Assembly (NCBI RefSeq): GCF_017813235.1
Contig: NZ_JAGISH010000006.1
Location: 247,114-311,113, forward strand
DNA from: Sagittula salina
Lineage (GTDB): Bacteria > Pseudomonadota > Alphaproteobacteria > Rhodobacterales > Rhodobacteraceae
Reading direction: 5' to 3'
Length of the DNA: 64,000 bases
A program made the position numbers and the translations under genes. Below the pieces are notes generated by a model. The model had not been told where the DNA came from. It searched no databases and worked only from the letters and a program-made list of their open reading frames with translations. Of this stretch, positions 54,851-63,644 are shown in pieces; positions within the stretch are counted from its first letter, which is position 1; every line of letters starts with the position of its first letter.

Positions 54851-57268
54851 ATGTCCGACCAGCCGAGCGCCAAGCAAGATTATGGCGCTGATTCCATCAA
54901 GGTTCTCAAGGGTTTGGAGGCCGTCCGCAAGCGTCCAGGCATGTACATCGGCGACACCGATGACGGTTCGGGCCTGCATCACATGGTCTACGAGGTCGTC
55001 GACAACGGCATTGACGAGGCTTTGGCGAAGCACGCCGACTACGTGAATGTAAAAATCCACTCGGATTCGAGCGTCTCCGTGCGCGATAACGGCCGTGGCA
55101 TCCCGGTGGACATCCACGCCGAGGAAGGCGTTTCCGCCGCCGAGGTCATCATGACCCAGCTGCATGCGGGCGGGAAGTTCGACCAGAATTCCTACAAGGT
55201 CTCCGGCGGTCTGCACGGCGTGGGCGTTTCCGTGGTGAACGCGCTGTCCGTCTGGCTGGAGCTGCGCATCTGGCGCAACGGCAAGGAGCATTTTGCCCGT
55301 TTCGAGCATGGCGAGACCACCGAGCACCTGCGCGTGGTGGGCGATGCGCCGGGAGAAAAGGGGACGGAGGTCCGCTTTCTCGCTTCGACAGAGACATTCT
55401 CCAACCTCGAGTACGATTTCCACACGCTGGAAAAGCGCCTGCGGGAATTGGCATTCCTGAATTCCGGCGTGCGCATCATTCTCGAGGACGAGCGTTCCGC
55501 AGAACCGTTGCGCGTGGAACTGCACTATGACGGCGGCGTGCGTGAATTCGTCAAATATCTCGACCGGTCAAAGCAGTCGGTGATGGCGGAACCCATCTAC
55601 ATGGATGGCGAGAAGGACGGCATCGGCGTCGAAGTCGCCATGTGGTGGAACGACACCTACCACGAGAACGTGCTGCCCTTCACCAACAACATTCCGCAGC
55701 GCGACGGCGGCACGCACCTCGCGGGCTTCCGCGGTGCGCTGACGCGCCAGTTGCAGAAATACGCGCAGGAATCCGGCATCGCCAAGCGGGAGAAGATCAC
55801 CTTTACCGGCGACGATGCCCGCGAGGGACTGACGGCGGTACTGTCCGTGAAGGTGCCCGATCCGAAATTCTCCAGCCAGACAAAGGACAAACTGGTCTCT
55901 TCCGAGGTTCGTCCGGCGGTGGAGAACATGGTCAACGAGAAGCTCGGCGAATGGTTCGAGGAGCACCCGAACGAAGCCAGGCAGATCACCGGCAAGATCG
56001 TCGAGGCCGCAATGGCCCGCGAGGCGGCCCGCAAGGCCCGCGAACTGACGCGGCGCAAGACGGCGATGGACGTTTCCTTCAACGCGGCAAAGCTCAAGGA
56101 TTGCTCGGAAAAAGACGCCTCCAAGACCGAACTCTTCCTTGTCGAGGGTGACTCGGCCGGCGGATCCGCCCAGACGGGCCGTGATCGGCGCACGCAGGCA
56201 ATCCTGCCTCTCCGCGGCAAGATCCTGAACGTGGAACGCGCACGCTTCGACCGCATGCTGTCGAGCCAGGAAATCGGCAACATGGTTATGGCGCTCGGCA
56301 CCGGCATCGGCCGGGACGAGTTCAACATCGACAAGCTGCGCTACCACAAGATAATCATCATGACGGACGCCGACGTCGACGGCGCTCACATCCGCACGCT
56401 GCTGCTGACGTTCTTCTACCGCCAGATGCCGTCCCTGATCGAAGGCGGCTACCTCTACATCGCGCAGCCGCCGCTCTATAAGGTCGCGCGCGGCAAATCC
56501 GAAGTCTACCTGAAGGACCAAACCGCCCTGGAAGACTACCTTGTGCAGCAGGGCATCGACGGTGCGCATCTGAAGCTTGGGTCGGGCGAGGTCATCGTCG
56601 GACAGGACTTGATCCGTGTCGTCGAGGAGGCGCGCCAGCTGAAGCGGGTCATCGACTCCTTCCCGACGCATTACCCGCGTCACATCCTCGAACAGGCTGC
56701 GGTGGCCGGGGCTTTCGTGCCCGGTGCGGTGGACGCGGACCTGCAGGGGGTCGCGGATCGGGTCGCGGCGCGGCTAGACCTCGTGGCGCTGGAATATGAA
56801 CGTGGCTGGCAGGGCCGGATCACTCAGGACAAGGGCGTGCGTCTCGCGCGTATCCTGCGGGGCGTTGAAGAAGTCCGCACGCTGGACGGCCCGATGCTCC
56901 GTTCCGGCGAGGCCCGCAGGACAGGCACTTTCACCGAGAGCTTGCAGGCGGTCTACGGCCAGACGGCGATGCTGGAGCGCAAGGATCGGCGGCAGGCGAT
57001 TCAGGGGCCGCTGGAGCTGTTGAAGGCGATTCTCGAAGAGGGGGAAAAAGGTCTATCGCTGCAGCGCTACAAGGGGCTGGGCGAGATGAACGACGATCAG
57101 CTGTGGGAAACCACCTTGGATCCGGACGCGCGCACGCTATTGCAGGTGACCATCGACGACATGGCGGAGGCAGACGACCTCTTTACCAAGCTGATGGGTG
57201 ACGTGGTCGAACCCCGGCGGGAGTTCATCCAGCAGAACGCCCTGAGCGTCGAAAATCTCGATTTTTGA
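54851..57268 (+). CDS. gyrB: DNA gyrase subunit B
   Basis: An 805-residue type IIA topoisomerase ATPase subunit. The GHKL ATPase has [19 protein letters not shown] and [15 protein letters not shown]; the TOPRIM domain has EGDSAGGSA and [19 protein letters not shown]; the C-terminal GyrA-contact segment ends [20 protein letters not shown] 54851 ([12 protein letters not shown]) is preferred over an ATG 6 nt upstream because AAGGG is better placed. Last gene of the dnaA-dnaN-recF-gyrB block and the last core gene before the accessory region. Confidence 0.98.
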   Translation: MSDQPSAKQDYGADSIKVLKGLEAVRKRPGMYIGDTDDGSGLHHMVYEVVDNGIDEALAKHADYVNVKIHSDSSVSVRDNGRGIPVDIHAEEGVSAAEVIMTQLHAGGKFDQNSYKVSGGLHGVGVSVVNALSVWLELRIWRNGKEHFARFEHGETTEHLRVVGDAPGEKGTEVRFLASTETFSNLEYDFHTLEKRLRELAFLNSGVRIILEDERSAEPLRVELHYDGGVREFVKYLDRSKQSVMAEPIYMDGEKDGIGVEVAMWWNDTYHENVLPFTNNIPQRDGGTHLAGFRGALTRQLQKYAQESGIAKREKITFTGDDAREGLTAVLSVKVPDPKFSSQTKDKLVSSEVRPAVENMVNEKLGEWFEEHPNEARQITGKIVEAAMAREAARKARELTRRKTAMDVSFNAAKLKDCSEKDASKTELFLVEGDSAGGSAQTGRDRRTQAILPLRGKILNVERARFDRMLSSQEIGNMVMALGTGIGRDEFNIDKLRYHKIIIMTDADVDGAHIRTLLLTFFYRQMPSLIEGGYLYIAQPPLYKVARGKSEVYLKDQTALEDYLVQQGIDGAHLKLGSGEVIVGQDLIRVVEEARQLKRVIDSFPTHYPRHILEQAAVAGAFVPGAVDADLQGVADRVAARLDLVALEYERGWQGRITQDKGVRLARILRGVEEVRTLDGPMLRSGEARRTGTFTESLQAVYGQTAMLERKDRRQAIQGPLELLKAILEEGEKGLSLQRYKGLGEMNDDQLWETTLDPDARTLLQVTIDDMAEADDLFTKLMGDVVEPRREFIQQNALSVENLDF

Positions 57269-57277
57269 TCGAATGTA

Positions 57278-57303
57278 GGATCGCGCACAATCGTGCGCGG
57301 TCC
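57278..57303 (+). terminator. Likely gyrB transcription terminator
   Basis: An 11-bp stem including one G-T pair, with core CGCGCAC / GTGCGCG and a 4-nt loop (AATC), 10 nt after the gyrB stop. Only a weak T-tract follows (ATAAGTTT). A second small stem, CGGAC / GTCCG, lies at about 57359-57378. Confidence 0.55.
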
Positions 57304-57449
57304 CATAAGTTTGCGCGATTTGCCCAAAAGCTTGCGTTTGTCGCAAGGACGTCGCGCATCGGACTATCCATTCGGTCCGTAGCTTTTGACTATTTGTGTC
57401 CAACCAATCGCACACCGCGACGGCGACGCGATGCGAGTTGATCTCGAGT

Positions 57450-58169
57450 TCAATCCTCCCATGCTGCCAGAGGTAGGGAATTCAGCTCCTGCCGTATGGA
57501 TCTCCATGTTGGCAACTCACGATCCAGAACAGCGGCGAAAAGCCGGTCATGTTTGGGAGAAATGAGGTGAGCGAGCTCATGAACGATGACATAATCGATC
57601 ATCCGTTTCGGTTTTTTCGCAAGTTCCGAGTTCAGCCAGATGATGCCCTTAGCGGGATTGCAGCTGCCCCACTTGGTCCTCATCGGTCGAATCCCCCACT
57701 TTTTGGGGCTGACATCCATTCGTGCTGACCAGATCGGAATACGTTGCGCGGCCAGCTTCCGGAGTTCTCGCTTCAGCCATGCTTCCATCCATAGCTGGGA
57801 CTGATTGGAGCTGCTGCCGACGGGGGCGTCCAACTGCAACCGGTCGTTACCCTGCCGGGTGATCCGATGGCTTTTTTTGCCCCAATACCGAACTTCGAGC
57901 CGCATCGCCCTGCCGAAAAGGAAGTGGGTTTCCCCAGAGACATAGCGGCGTGGCGGTTGCCGTTCCTGACCGAGGAACTGCGCCTGCTTGCGTCTTATCC
58001 AAGGCATTCTCCTCAAGACAGCAAGTCTGATGGCATCGGCGCTTACATGCTCCGGAGCGGCGACTCTGACGCGCCCTTCTGGTGGGTAACAGCCTATGTG
58101 CAGGTTCTTGATCTGCTTGCGCACGATCTCAACGTAGATGCCACCAATCTCGGAAATCTCAGTATTCAC
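57450..58169 (-). CDS. YgjP-type (DUF45) zinc metallopeptidase domain protein
   Basis: A 239-residue protein of the YgjP/WLM-like metallopeptidase group. The zinc motif HELAH followed by H(x3)F lies in IVHELAHLISPKHDRLFAAV. WGSCNPAKGIIWLNSELAKKP upstream is the family's other hallmark. It starts with GTG 58169, 11 nt inside the end of hsdR, so the two were built as one operon. Genes of this family commonly accompany type I restriction hsdR genes. Its substrate is unknown. It appears intact although its hsdR neighbour is not. Confidence 0.85.
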   Translation of the reverse strand: MNTEISEIGGIYVEIVRKQIKNLHIGCYPPEGRVRVAAPEHVSADAIRLAVLRRMPWIRRKQAQFLGQERQPPRRYVSGETHFLFGRAMRLEVRYWGKKSHRITRQGNDRLQLDAPVGSSSNQSQLWMEAWLKRELRKLAAQRIPIWSARMDVSPKKWGIRPMRTKWGSCNPAKGIIWLNSELAKKPKRMIDYVIVHELAHLISPKHDRLFAAVLDRELPTWRSIRQELNSLPLAAWED

Positions 58170-60675
58170 TTTGGTTCTTCAGGACCTCGAAGATCCGCTC
58201 CACTGCGTCTGGGTCGTCCAGCACATGCTCAAGACAGCGTCGGACTTTCCTTTCTCGCATTTTGTTGCCGCGCCATCCAAACGGCGCCGTATCCCTGACT
58301 GCCTGATCAACCTCCAAGGTCAACGTCTCATTGCCGTCGAGGTTATCGAACAAGGCTTTCTGACCTACGGTCTTGATGGAGCACGGATAATCCCCGCCAT
58401 GGCCCGTCTTTGCATCCCTCACAAGGGCCGCGATGCGTTCCAAGTATTCAGCGTATTCAATGGCCTCCTCGCGTCGCTTCCGCACCAGGTCCGTCAGTAG
58501 CTCGGACATTTTCTCGTAGAACCGCGGGTTGACGGGGGTTTCTTCGATGATCAGCCTGCGAACGTTGTTCTCGATCGCTTCAGCTACGTTCTCGCGCTTG
58601 CGCTTCGAAGCCGGTGGCAAATCATCTTCGGCTGCGGCACCTTTGCTCTCCACGAGGTCGATCAAACTGATGTCGTCGAGATGGGAGATGACTTCGGAGT
58701 CATCGGCGCGGATGTAGTTGTCGATCAGGTGGCGCATGGCTGGCTCATAGAGCTTCATGTCTACGGCGTCACCACTATGCAGCCTGACAGCATCCCTGAT
58801 CCCGATAGCGCGCTCCACCTCGCGACGGTATTCACTCAGCTCCAGGTCGTTGAAGCCTGAGCCTTCAGGCTCGGCCGCGATGTTTGCGTAAACGCGGGCG
58901 TAGCGCCCGGAGATCTTATAAAGCGCTTGGCGCCGCCGCGCCTTCTCCTCTGCCTCAGGGTCTTTCTCAATGCCTTGGGGGCTGGAGAAATAGGCAAAGA
59001 TCTCGTCATCACCTTTCGGTTGCTCGACTGCATCCATGAGACCCAGCCAGACATCACGCGCGTCCCGTAAATCCTGGTCAGCCTGTTCCGCGCGATCTGT
59101 GATCAGACCTTCGACATCTTCTTTGTCGAAGGCGTCGAACGCTTCCGAGGTGTAGTCGTCAATCGCACTCTCGATGTTCCTGAAGAGGTCCTTGTAGTCG
59201 ACGATGTAGCCGAAATCCTTGTCATCGCCATCCAAACGGTTCACACGACAGATCGCCTGGAACAGCCCATGGTCGCGCATCTGCTTGTCAATGTAGATGT
59301 AGGTGGCTGTAGGGGCGTCGAAGCCGGTCAGTAGGCGGCTGACGACGATTAGCAGTTTCATCTGCCCCGGCTCTTTCTTGAACAGCCGCAGCGCCTCCTC
59401 CTCGTATTCCTCTTCCGAGGTGTCCCCCAGCAGGTCGGTATAAACCCGATGGACATACTGTTTCTCGGTCTCGCCCATCCCGGTTTCTTCGCCGGTGATT
59501 TCGGATGCGACGCGCTTGTAAGAAGTCACGATGGCGCATTTGTCGGAGAGGATCGATCCGGATTTCTGGAATATCTCAAAGAACTTGCATGCCTCGGGGA
59601 TCGAACCTGCCACGAGCATGGCGGTGCCCGTGCCCGCGTTCAGCCGCGGCTTCATCTCCATGTCCATGATGATGTCGTTGGCGATCTGCTCCAGCCGGTC
59701 GCGGCTGGACAGCACCCGCTGCAATGTGCCCCACCGCTGCTTGAGCGCCGCCTTCGCGATCGGTGTCAGGCCCTTGGTTTTGACCTCGAACCAGGCGTCG
59801 ATCTTGTCCGGAGCACTGATCCGCTGATCGATGTCTCGCGCCTCATAGCGGAGGTCCAGAACCACGCCATCCTCGACCGCCTCGTCGAAGCGGTAGGGCT
59901 TGCCGATATACGGGCCGAAGGTCTCCAGCGACGTTTCTTTGTCGGATTTCAGCAACGGCGTGCCGGTGAAGCCGATGAACATCGCCTCGGGCAACACCTG
60001 CCGCATAGCGCGCGCCAGCTTGCCCGATTGCGTGCGGTGCGCCTCGTCGATGAAGACGTAGAAATCGCCCACCGGCGCGCCGATTTTCGCGCTTTGGATG
60101 TCCGAGATTAGCTCGGCCATCTCGGTCTCTTCGCGCTTGCCGAACTTGTGGACCAGCGAGCAGACCACGCGGTCGGTCGGATCGGCGAGGGCGGCCATCA
60201 GGTCTGTGCCGCTCTTCGCACGGCGCACCTTGTCGCCGGTCCCGCCGAACACGTCCTCAGAGATCTGCCGGTCCAGTTCCTTGCGATCGGTCACCACCAG
60301 GATGCGCGCATCCGGCTGCGCCTCCCTGATCCAGCGCGCCAGCATCACCATGATCAGGCTTTTGCCGGACCCTTGGGTCTGCCAAATGATCCCGCCCTCG
60401 TGCGCCGCCACGCGCTCCTGCGTGGCCTTCACTGCGAAATACTGGTTCGGGCGGGCGATCTTCTTGATGCCGGCGTCGAACAGGGTGAAGTCGTGGATCA
60501 GCTCGAGGAACCGCGCGGGCGCCATCATTTGGGTCACGTCCCGGTCGAGGCGGGCGGAGATCTCGCTCTCTTCCTTCCAGGCCAGCCAATAGGGCTGTGG
60601 CGTCTGGATCGGAGCGTAGCGCAGCCCTTCACTGTCATTCCCGGCAAAGGTGATCTGCACCGTGGTGAAGAAGTG
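58159..60675 (-). pseudogene. Type I restriction subunit HsdR, N-terminally truncated
   Basis: About 840 residues of HsdR homology remain. The motor domains are complete: Walker A TQGSGKS, DEAHR, FTGTPL and the motif VI-like QAICRVNRL, then the long helical C-terminal domain to the stop. Homology begins abruptly at VRHFFTTVQITFAGN, which in full-length HsdR lies after the N-terminal PD-(D/E)xK nuclease domain, so roughly 200 or more residues including the nuclease are missing. Upstream DNA in this frame is the 3' end of the E1 gene read out of frame. No hsdM or hsdS is present. No well-placed start codon with a ribosome-binding site is seen, so I call it a pseudogene. Confidence 0.8.
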
Positions 60676-62020
60676 CCGGACATTCGGACCGGGGCTGTGC
60701 CGCCTGCGAACGCTCGAAGCCCTTGTCGAGCTTGCGATAGCGTTGCCATGTCCATCCGCCGCCGCCGCGGAAGTCGACGAGACCGGCAAGAAGTTCGTTC
60801 ACTGCCATGGTGGCGGCCTCGGAGGTGAAGGTCACGACGGCCGGCGCGGGATTACCTCCGCCGCGGACGTAGGCTTCGGTCTTCTGCCATTCATATTCGG
60901 CGGGGTCCGATCGCTGGAGGTCCTCCTCGCGAGCCCTGACACGATCGACTGTGCCGCGGCAGCCGTGGCACGCCGACGTGGGAAACAGCACGCTGACCCG
61001 CGCGGCCATCTCGAGGAGGCCGGACTCACCATCGTCACGGGGCATGAGGACCAGCCCGACATCGATGACCGGGATCAGGTAGAAGTGCGCCACGCGGTTT
61101 AGGTAGAGGCGCCCGGCGTGATCGTCCGTGCATCCGAAGATGACGTCGCAGGATTTAAGCGCGTCACGGATATGCGGCGCATCCACCCAGCCGTTCATCG
61201 ACCGGATCTCGACGTCGAGACCCATCCTCGCCACCTCGCGCGCCATGACATCAACCTTGGGCACGGCGTTGTCGGCATCCTTCCGAGTGGCGCCTTGCAG
61301 GCGGTTCAGGTTGGAGTGCTCGACCACGTCATCATCGATAACCACGATACGCCCAACCCCGAGGCGCGCGAGGAGTTGGACCACCGGGCTTCCGGTGCCG
61401 CCACACCCGACCACGGCAACGGAGAGCTGCTTGAGTAGGCCGTTGACTTCCGGCCCGAAGGCTAATGCCTGCCGTGCCAGGATTTCCGAGGGGGGCGGCA
61501 CGTCAGTCGACTGGATCTCGATACGGGTGCCGATGGTAGTCACGCGATGACAGGGCAGGGGTGTCATGTCGTCTTCCCAGACCCGCGCCCGGTAGAGGCT
61601 GTCACCGACCTGCACGACGCTCACCAGGCGCGTCCCCTCGCCGTTCCGGTTTCGGGCCATGGTGAAGAGCTCGCGCTCGTTGCGATCGTCTTGGTCGGAG
61701 AAACCATCGAAGCCTCCCGGGTGACTATGAACGATCGCCGGCACCAAGTCTTCCTCCTCGGCCCGGCGACAGAGCTGGGCGAAGGAGTTGGTGTTCCAGG
61801 TGACATGCTTCTCGCTGGCATCGACGCGATCCTCCTGCGGGATCGCGATGACCTCGTAGGAGGTGTAACGGGTCCGCGGCTCGAGGTCCCATGGATCCTG
61901 CGCGATCTCGCTTTTGCCGAGCAGCATGTAGGCGGCGCCTTCGTGCCCATGGGGCTGCGCGAGCAGCGCCTGCAGCTTGTCGCGGTGACGGGCGTGGAGG
62001 GTGATGTCGCTGCGTTTCAT
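60635..62020 (-). CDS. JAMM/MPN peptidase - E1-like (ThiF) fusion of a ubiquitin-like system
   Basis: A 461-residue fusion. Residues about 1-165 form a JAB/MPN peptidase with the full JAMM zinc motif HxHP-x6-S-x2-D (H98, H100, S108, D111). Residues about 185-445 form a ThiF-type E1 with the ATP loop GCGGTG (205-210), the HSNLNR region (235-240), K255 and C351/C354. The peptidase should mature or remove the ubiquitin-like protein, and the E1 should adenylate it. ATG 62020 overlaps the E2 stop (ATGA). The natural end is lost: after ECP (446-448) the last 13 residues come from hsdR DNA read out of frame, and a final cysteine expected to complete a CPxC zinc pair appears missing. Confidence 0.85.
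   Translation of the reverse strand: MKRSDITLHARHRDKLQALLAQPHGHEGAAYMLLGKSEIAQDPWDLEPRTRYTSYEVIAIPQEDRVDASEKHVTWNTNSFAQLCRRAEEEDLVPAIVHSHPGGFDGFSDQDDRNERELFTMARNRNGEGTRLVSVVQVGDSLYRARVWEDDMTPLPCHRVTTIGTRIEIQSTDVPPPSEILARQALAFGPEVNGLLKQLSVAVVGCGGTGSPVVQLLARLGVGRIVVIDDDVVEHSNLNRLQGATRKDADNAVPKVDVMAREVARMGLDVEIRSMNGWVDAPHIRDALKSCDVIFGCTDDHAGRLYLNRVAHFYLIPVIDVGLVLMPRDDGESGLLEMAARVSVLFPTSACHGCRGTVDRVRAREEDLQRSDPAEYEWQKTEAYVRGGGNPAPAVVTFTSEAATMAVNELLAGLVDFRGGGGWTWQRYRKLDKGFERSQAAQPRSECPALLHHGADHLCRE
60671..60690. other. Recombination junction between the E1 gene and hsdR
   Basis: On the minus strand, E1 coding sequence is recognisable up to ECP at residues 446-448 (to about 60677). HsdR coding sequence is recognisable in another frame from about 60681 onward (VRHFF). 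The two homologies meet within about 20 bp with no gap, the mark of an illegitimate join or a deletion with one end in each gene. Confidence 0.7.
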
Positions 62021-62397
62021 GCCGCCACCTCCAAGGCCTCTTCGACCCTCTTCAGCATGGTCCAGATGCCGTCGGTGCCGGGACGCCACTGGTTGTTGTG
62101 GCGAGACCAGCGCTGCCAGGTCTGGCCAGCATGAGTCTCCCGCACCTGCGTGCAGCGGGGCTCACGCTGGCCGGCAAGGAGCTTCAGATGCGGCACGGCG
62201 TAGAACATGTCGGGGGCGACCTCGGGATACGAGGGCGGCAGCAGGATCAGGATATCCGCCTGGGCGACCTGATACTTGCCTTCCGGCAGCGTGATCCCGG
62301 TGAGGATCACGCCCTTCTTTCCGCCTTCGATGACCTCGCGAACGGTGATGCCGCGACCCTCGAGGTAGCGGCGATCCTGACGGGGGAGGAGGCTCAT
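62017..62397 (-). CDS. E2-like ubiquitin-conjugating-fold protein (prokaryotic E2 family E)
   Basis: A 126-residue protein with the E2/UBC pattern: YQVAQADILILLPPSYPEVAPDMFY covers the central strands and the conserved P..YP turn. It has one cysteine, C82, in REPRCTQ, followed by the conserved HxxxxWxRWSRH...WRPGxDGI tail of bacterial E2 relatives found beside E1 and JAB genes. C82 is the only candidate for a thioester-forming residue; whether it is catalytic is inference. It overlaps the ubiquitin-like gene and the JAB-E1 gene by ATGA at both ends, so the three are co-translated. Confidence 0.82.
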   Translation of the reverse strand: MSLLPRQDRRYLEGRGITVREVIEGGKKGVILTGITLPEGKYQVAQADILILLPPSYPEVAPDMFYAVPHLKLLAGQREPRCTQVRETHAGQTWQRWSRHNNQWRPGTDGIWTMLKRVEEALEVAA

Positions 62398-62933
62398 GCC
62401 GCACCCCCTTCCGTGGTCTGGGGCACGCCGGTGAAGAAGTGCTCCAGGCCCGCATCCGCGAGGCAGATCAGATCGGTATCGCCGACCAGGATGTCATCCT
62501 TGCCGGGGATCACCTGCCAGACGGCGAACTTGGCGGGATCGACCCCGGCCAGCTTCTTGAGCACGCGCCCGCTGATGATCTTGTGGCCCCACTCGAGGCG
62601 CTTGCCATCGATGTCGAAGCGGAAGGATTCCGCGCTGGGGAAGACCAGGAAGCGCTCGACCTGGCCGGGGCGCAGGTCCGTGGTTTCCTCGAGGCGCAGT
62701 TCCTCGAGTTCACCGTTGCGCAGCACCTGGAACACAAGGTGTTCCTCGGCCTTGCGGAAGCCAGCCCCTTCGATGATCTGGCGGCCGGTGGGCGTCGGAT
62801 CGTCGATGACGGCGTCGGTGAACTTGAGGTCGGGGTCGCCGACCTGAACCTTGTAGGGCCCGTGGTCGCGGGGCTTGCGGCCGGCTTTCAGGGCGGCCAG
62901 GAGATCTTCGATTTCAATCGGTTCGGTAGACAT
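62394..62933 (-). CDS. Tandem ubiquitin-like protein (multiubiquitin family) ending GGAA
   Basis: A 179-residue protein with two beta-grasp-like units: about residues 27-97 (YKVQVGDPDLKFTDAVIDDP ... GQVERFLVF) and about 103-170 (FRFDIDGKRLEWGHKIISGRVL ... DTDLICLADAGLEHFF). It resembles the multiubiquitin domain family coded beside E2, E1 and JAB genes. The C-terminus is TTEGGAA: a Gly-Gly followed by two residues, like a ubiquitin precursor that must be trimmed before activation. It is the first gene of the operon; the promoter should lie in the 320-bp gap to its right. Confidence 0.85.
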   Translation of the reverse strand: MSTEPIEIEDLLAALKAGRKPRDHGPYKVQVGDPDLKFTDAVIDDPTPTGRQIIEGAGFRKAEEHLVFQVLRNGELEELRLEETTDLRPGQVERFLVFPSAESFRFDIDGKRLEWGHKIISGRVLKKLAGVDPAKFAVWQVIPGKDDILVGDTDLICLADAGLEHFFTGVPQTTEGGAA

Positions 62934-63254
62934 GGCAGCAAATCCTTTTCTTGTCTGCTCGACGCCCGCAGCAGGCGCCTTGTGCCCCCGTATGCTCCCG
63001 AGAGGCGGCCCATCGAACGTTGCCGCCAGAAAATTCCCAAAAATGTTTCGCGCTGCCTGATTCCGGGCCTATAGCGGCACGTCGAGGCCTGCGCTTCTAC
63101 CAGATATTGACGGTGAATTTTCGGGCGCAACTTGGTATGGTGTGCTCTCCGTCGGCGCTCCCGAAAATCGAAGCCCTCGGAAAGAATTCCGAAGAAGATG
63201 TCCGATGGGCGTCTTTTCGGGAGCATATACGAGTGACAGGCAATCGAGCGGCTC
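62934..63254. promoter_or_regulatory. Divergent promoter region of the ubiquitin-like operon and the sigma-like gene
   Basis: About 320 bp without a gene, between two divergent genes. It holds the large imperfect palindrome at 63157-63224 and a GCTCCCGAGA sequence near 62993 that resembles its left arm. No clear -35/-10 pair is assigned. Confidence 0.5.
63157..63224. repeat. Large imperfect palindrome
   Basis: The outer arms are a perfect 11-bp inverted repeat, GCTCCCGAAAA (63157-63167) and TTTTCGGGAGC (63214-63224). The inner arms GCCCTCGGA (63173-63181) and TCCGATGGGC (63201-63210) pair with one bulged base. A separate small palindrome TCGGAA-N4-TTCCGA lies at 63177-63192. It ends 30 nt before the sigma-like gene. 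It could be an operator pair, a structured RNA, or a remnant of a mobile-element or recombination site. Confidence 0.7.
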
Positions 63255-63644
63255 ATGAAAGACGACAAAGACGTAGGCAAGTTCTACACCCCGGAAGACG
63301 CCACCGAGGCAATTCGAAACCTGTCAGCCGAACAGAAGCGAAGGCTTGAGGCGGCGGCCAGAAGGCGCGCCTGGTTCACGGGCGACCATAAAGGCCTGCT
63401 GCATGAGGCCATCGCAAGCACAGCAGAGGGGAGGAGACGATGGAACCGTTCCGTCGATATCGTGCGCCATCTGGACAAGGCGATGCAGAGCATCACGTCC
63501 AATGCTGCGAAGCGCAGAAAGGTCGCCGCCGACAATCGTGAAGAGCTATCTGCACGAGACGGATGGCGGGGTGAAGAACCATCGACCGAGGCCGCGCTCG
63601 AGGCGCGCGAGTTCCGAGAGGAGCAACACGCAAATGCGGCCTGA
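63255..63644 (+). CDS. Small sigma-70 region 2-like protein, possibly truncated
   Basis: A 129-residue, very basic helical protein. LSAEQKRRLEAAARRRAWFTGDHKGLLHEAIASTAEGRRRWNRSVDIVRHLDKAMQSITSNAAKRRK resembles the region-2 helices of small sigma-factor-like proteins found in accessory DNA. The usual C-terminal helix-turn-helix is missing. Just after the stop another frame reads GRLKLLENDREADPE, similar to what would follow, so a frameshift may have cut the gene. It is divergent from the ubiquitin-like operon. Homology is judged by eye; a regulatory role is plausible but unproven. Confidence 0.45.
   Translation: MKDDKDVGKFYTPEDATEAIRNLSAEQKRRLEAAARRRAWFTGDHKGLLHEAIASTAEGRRRWNRSVDIVRHLDKAMQSITSNAAKRRKVAADNREELSARDGWRGEEPSTEAALEAREFREEQHANAA

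Noticed and set aside
58159..60789. A functional type I restriction system
   Set aside because: The nuclease part of HsdR and both hsdM and hsdS are absent in the window.
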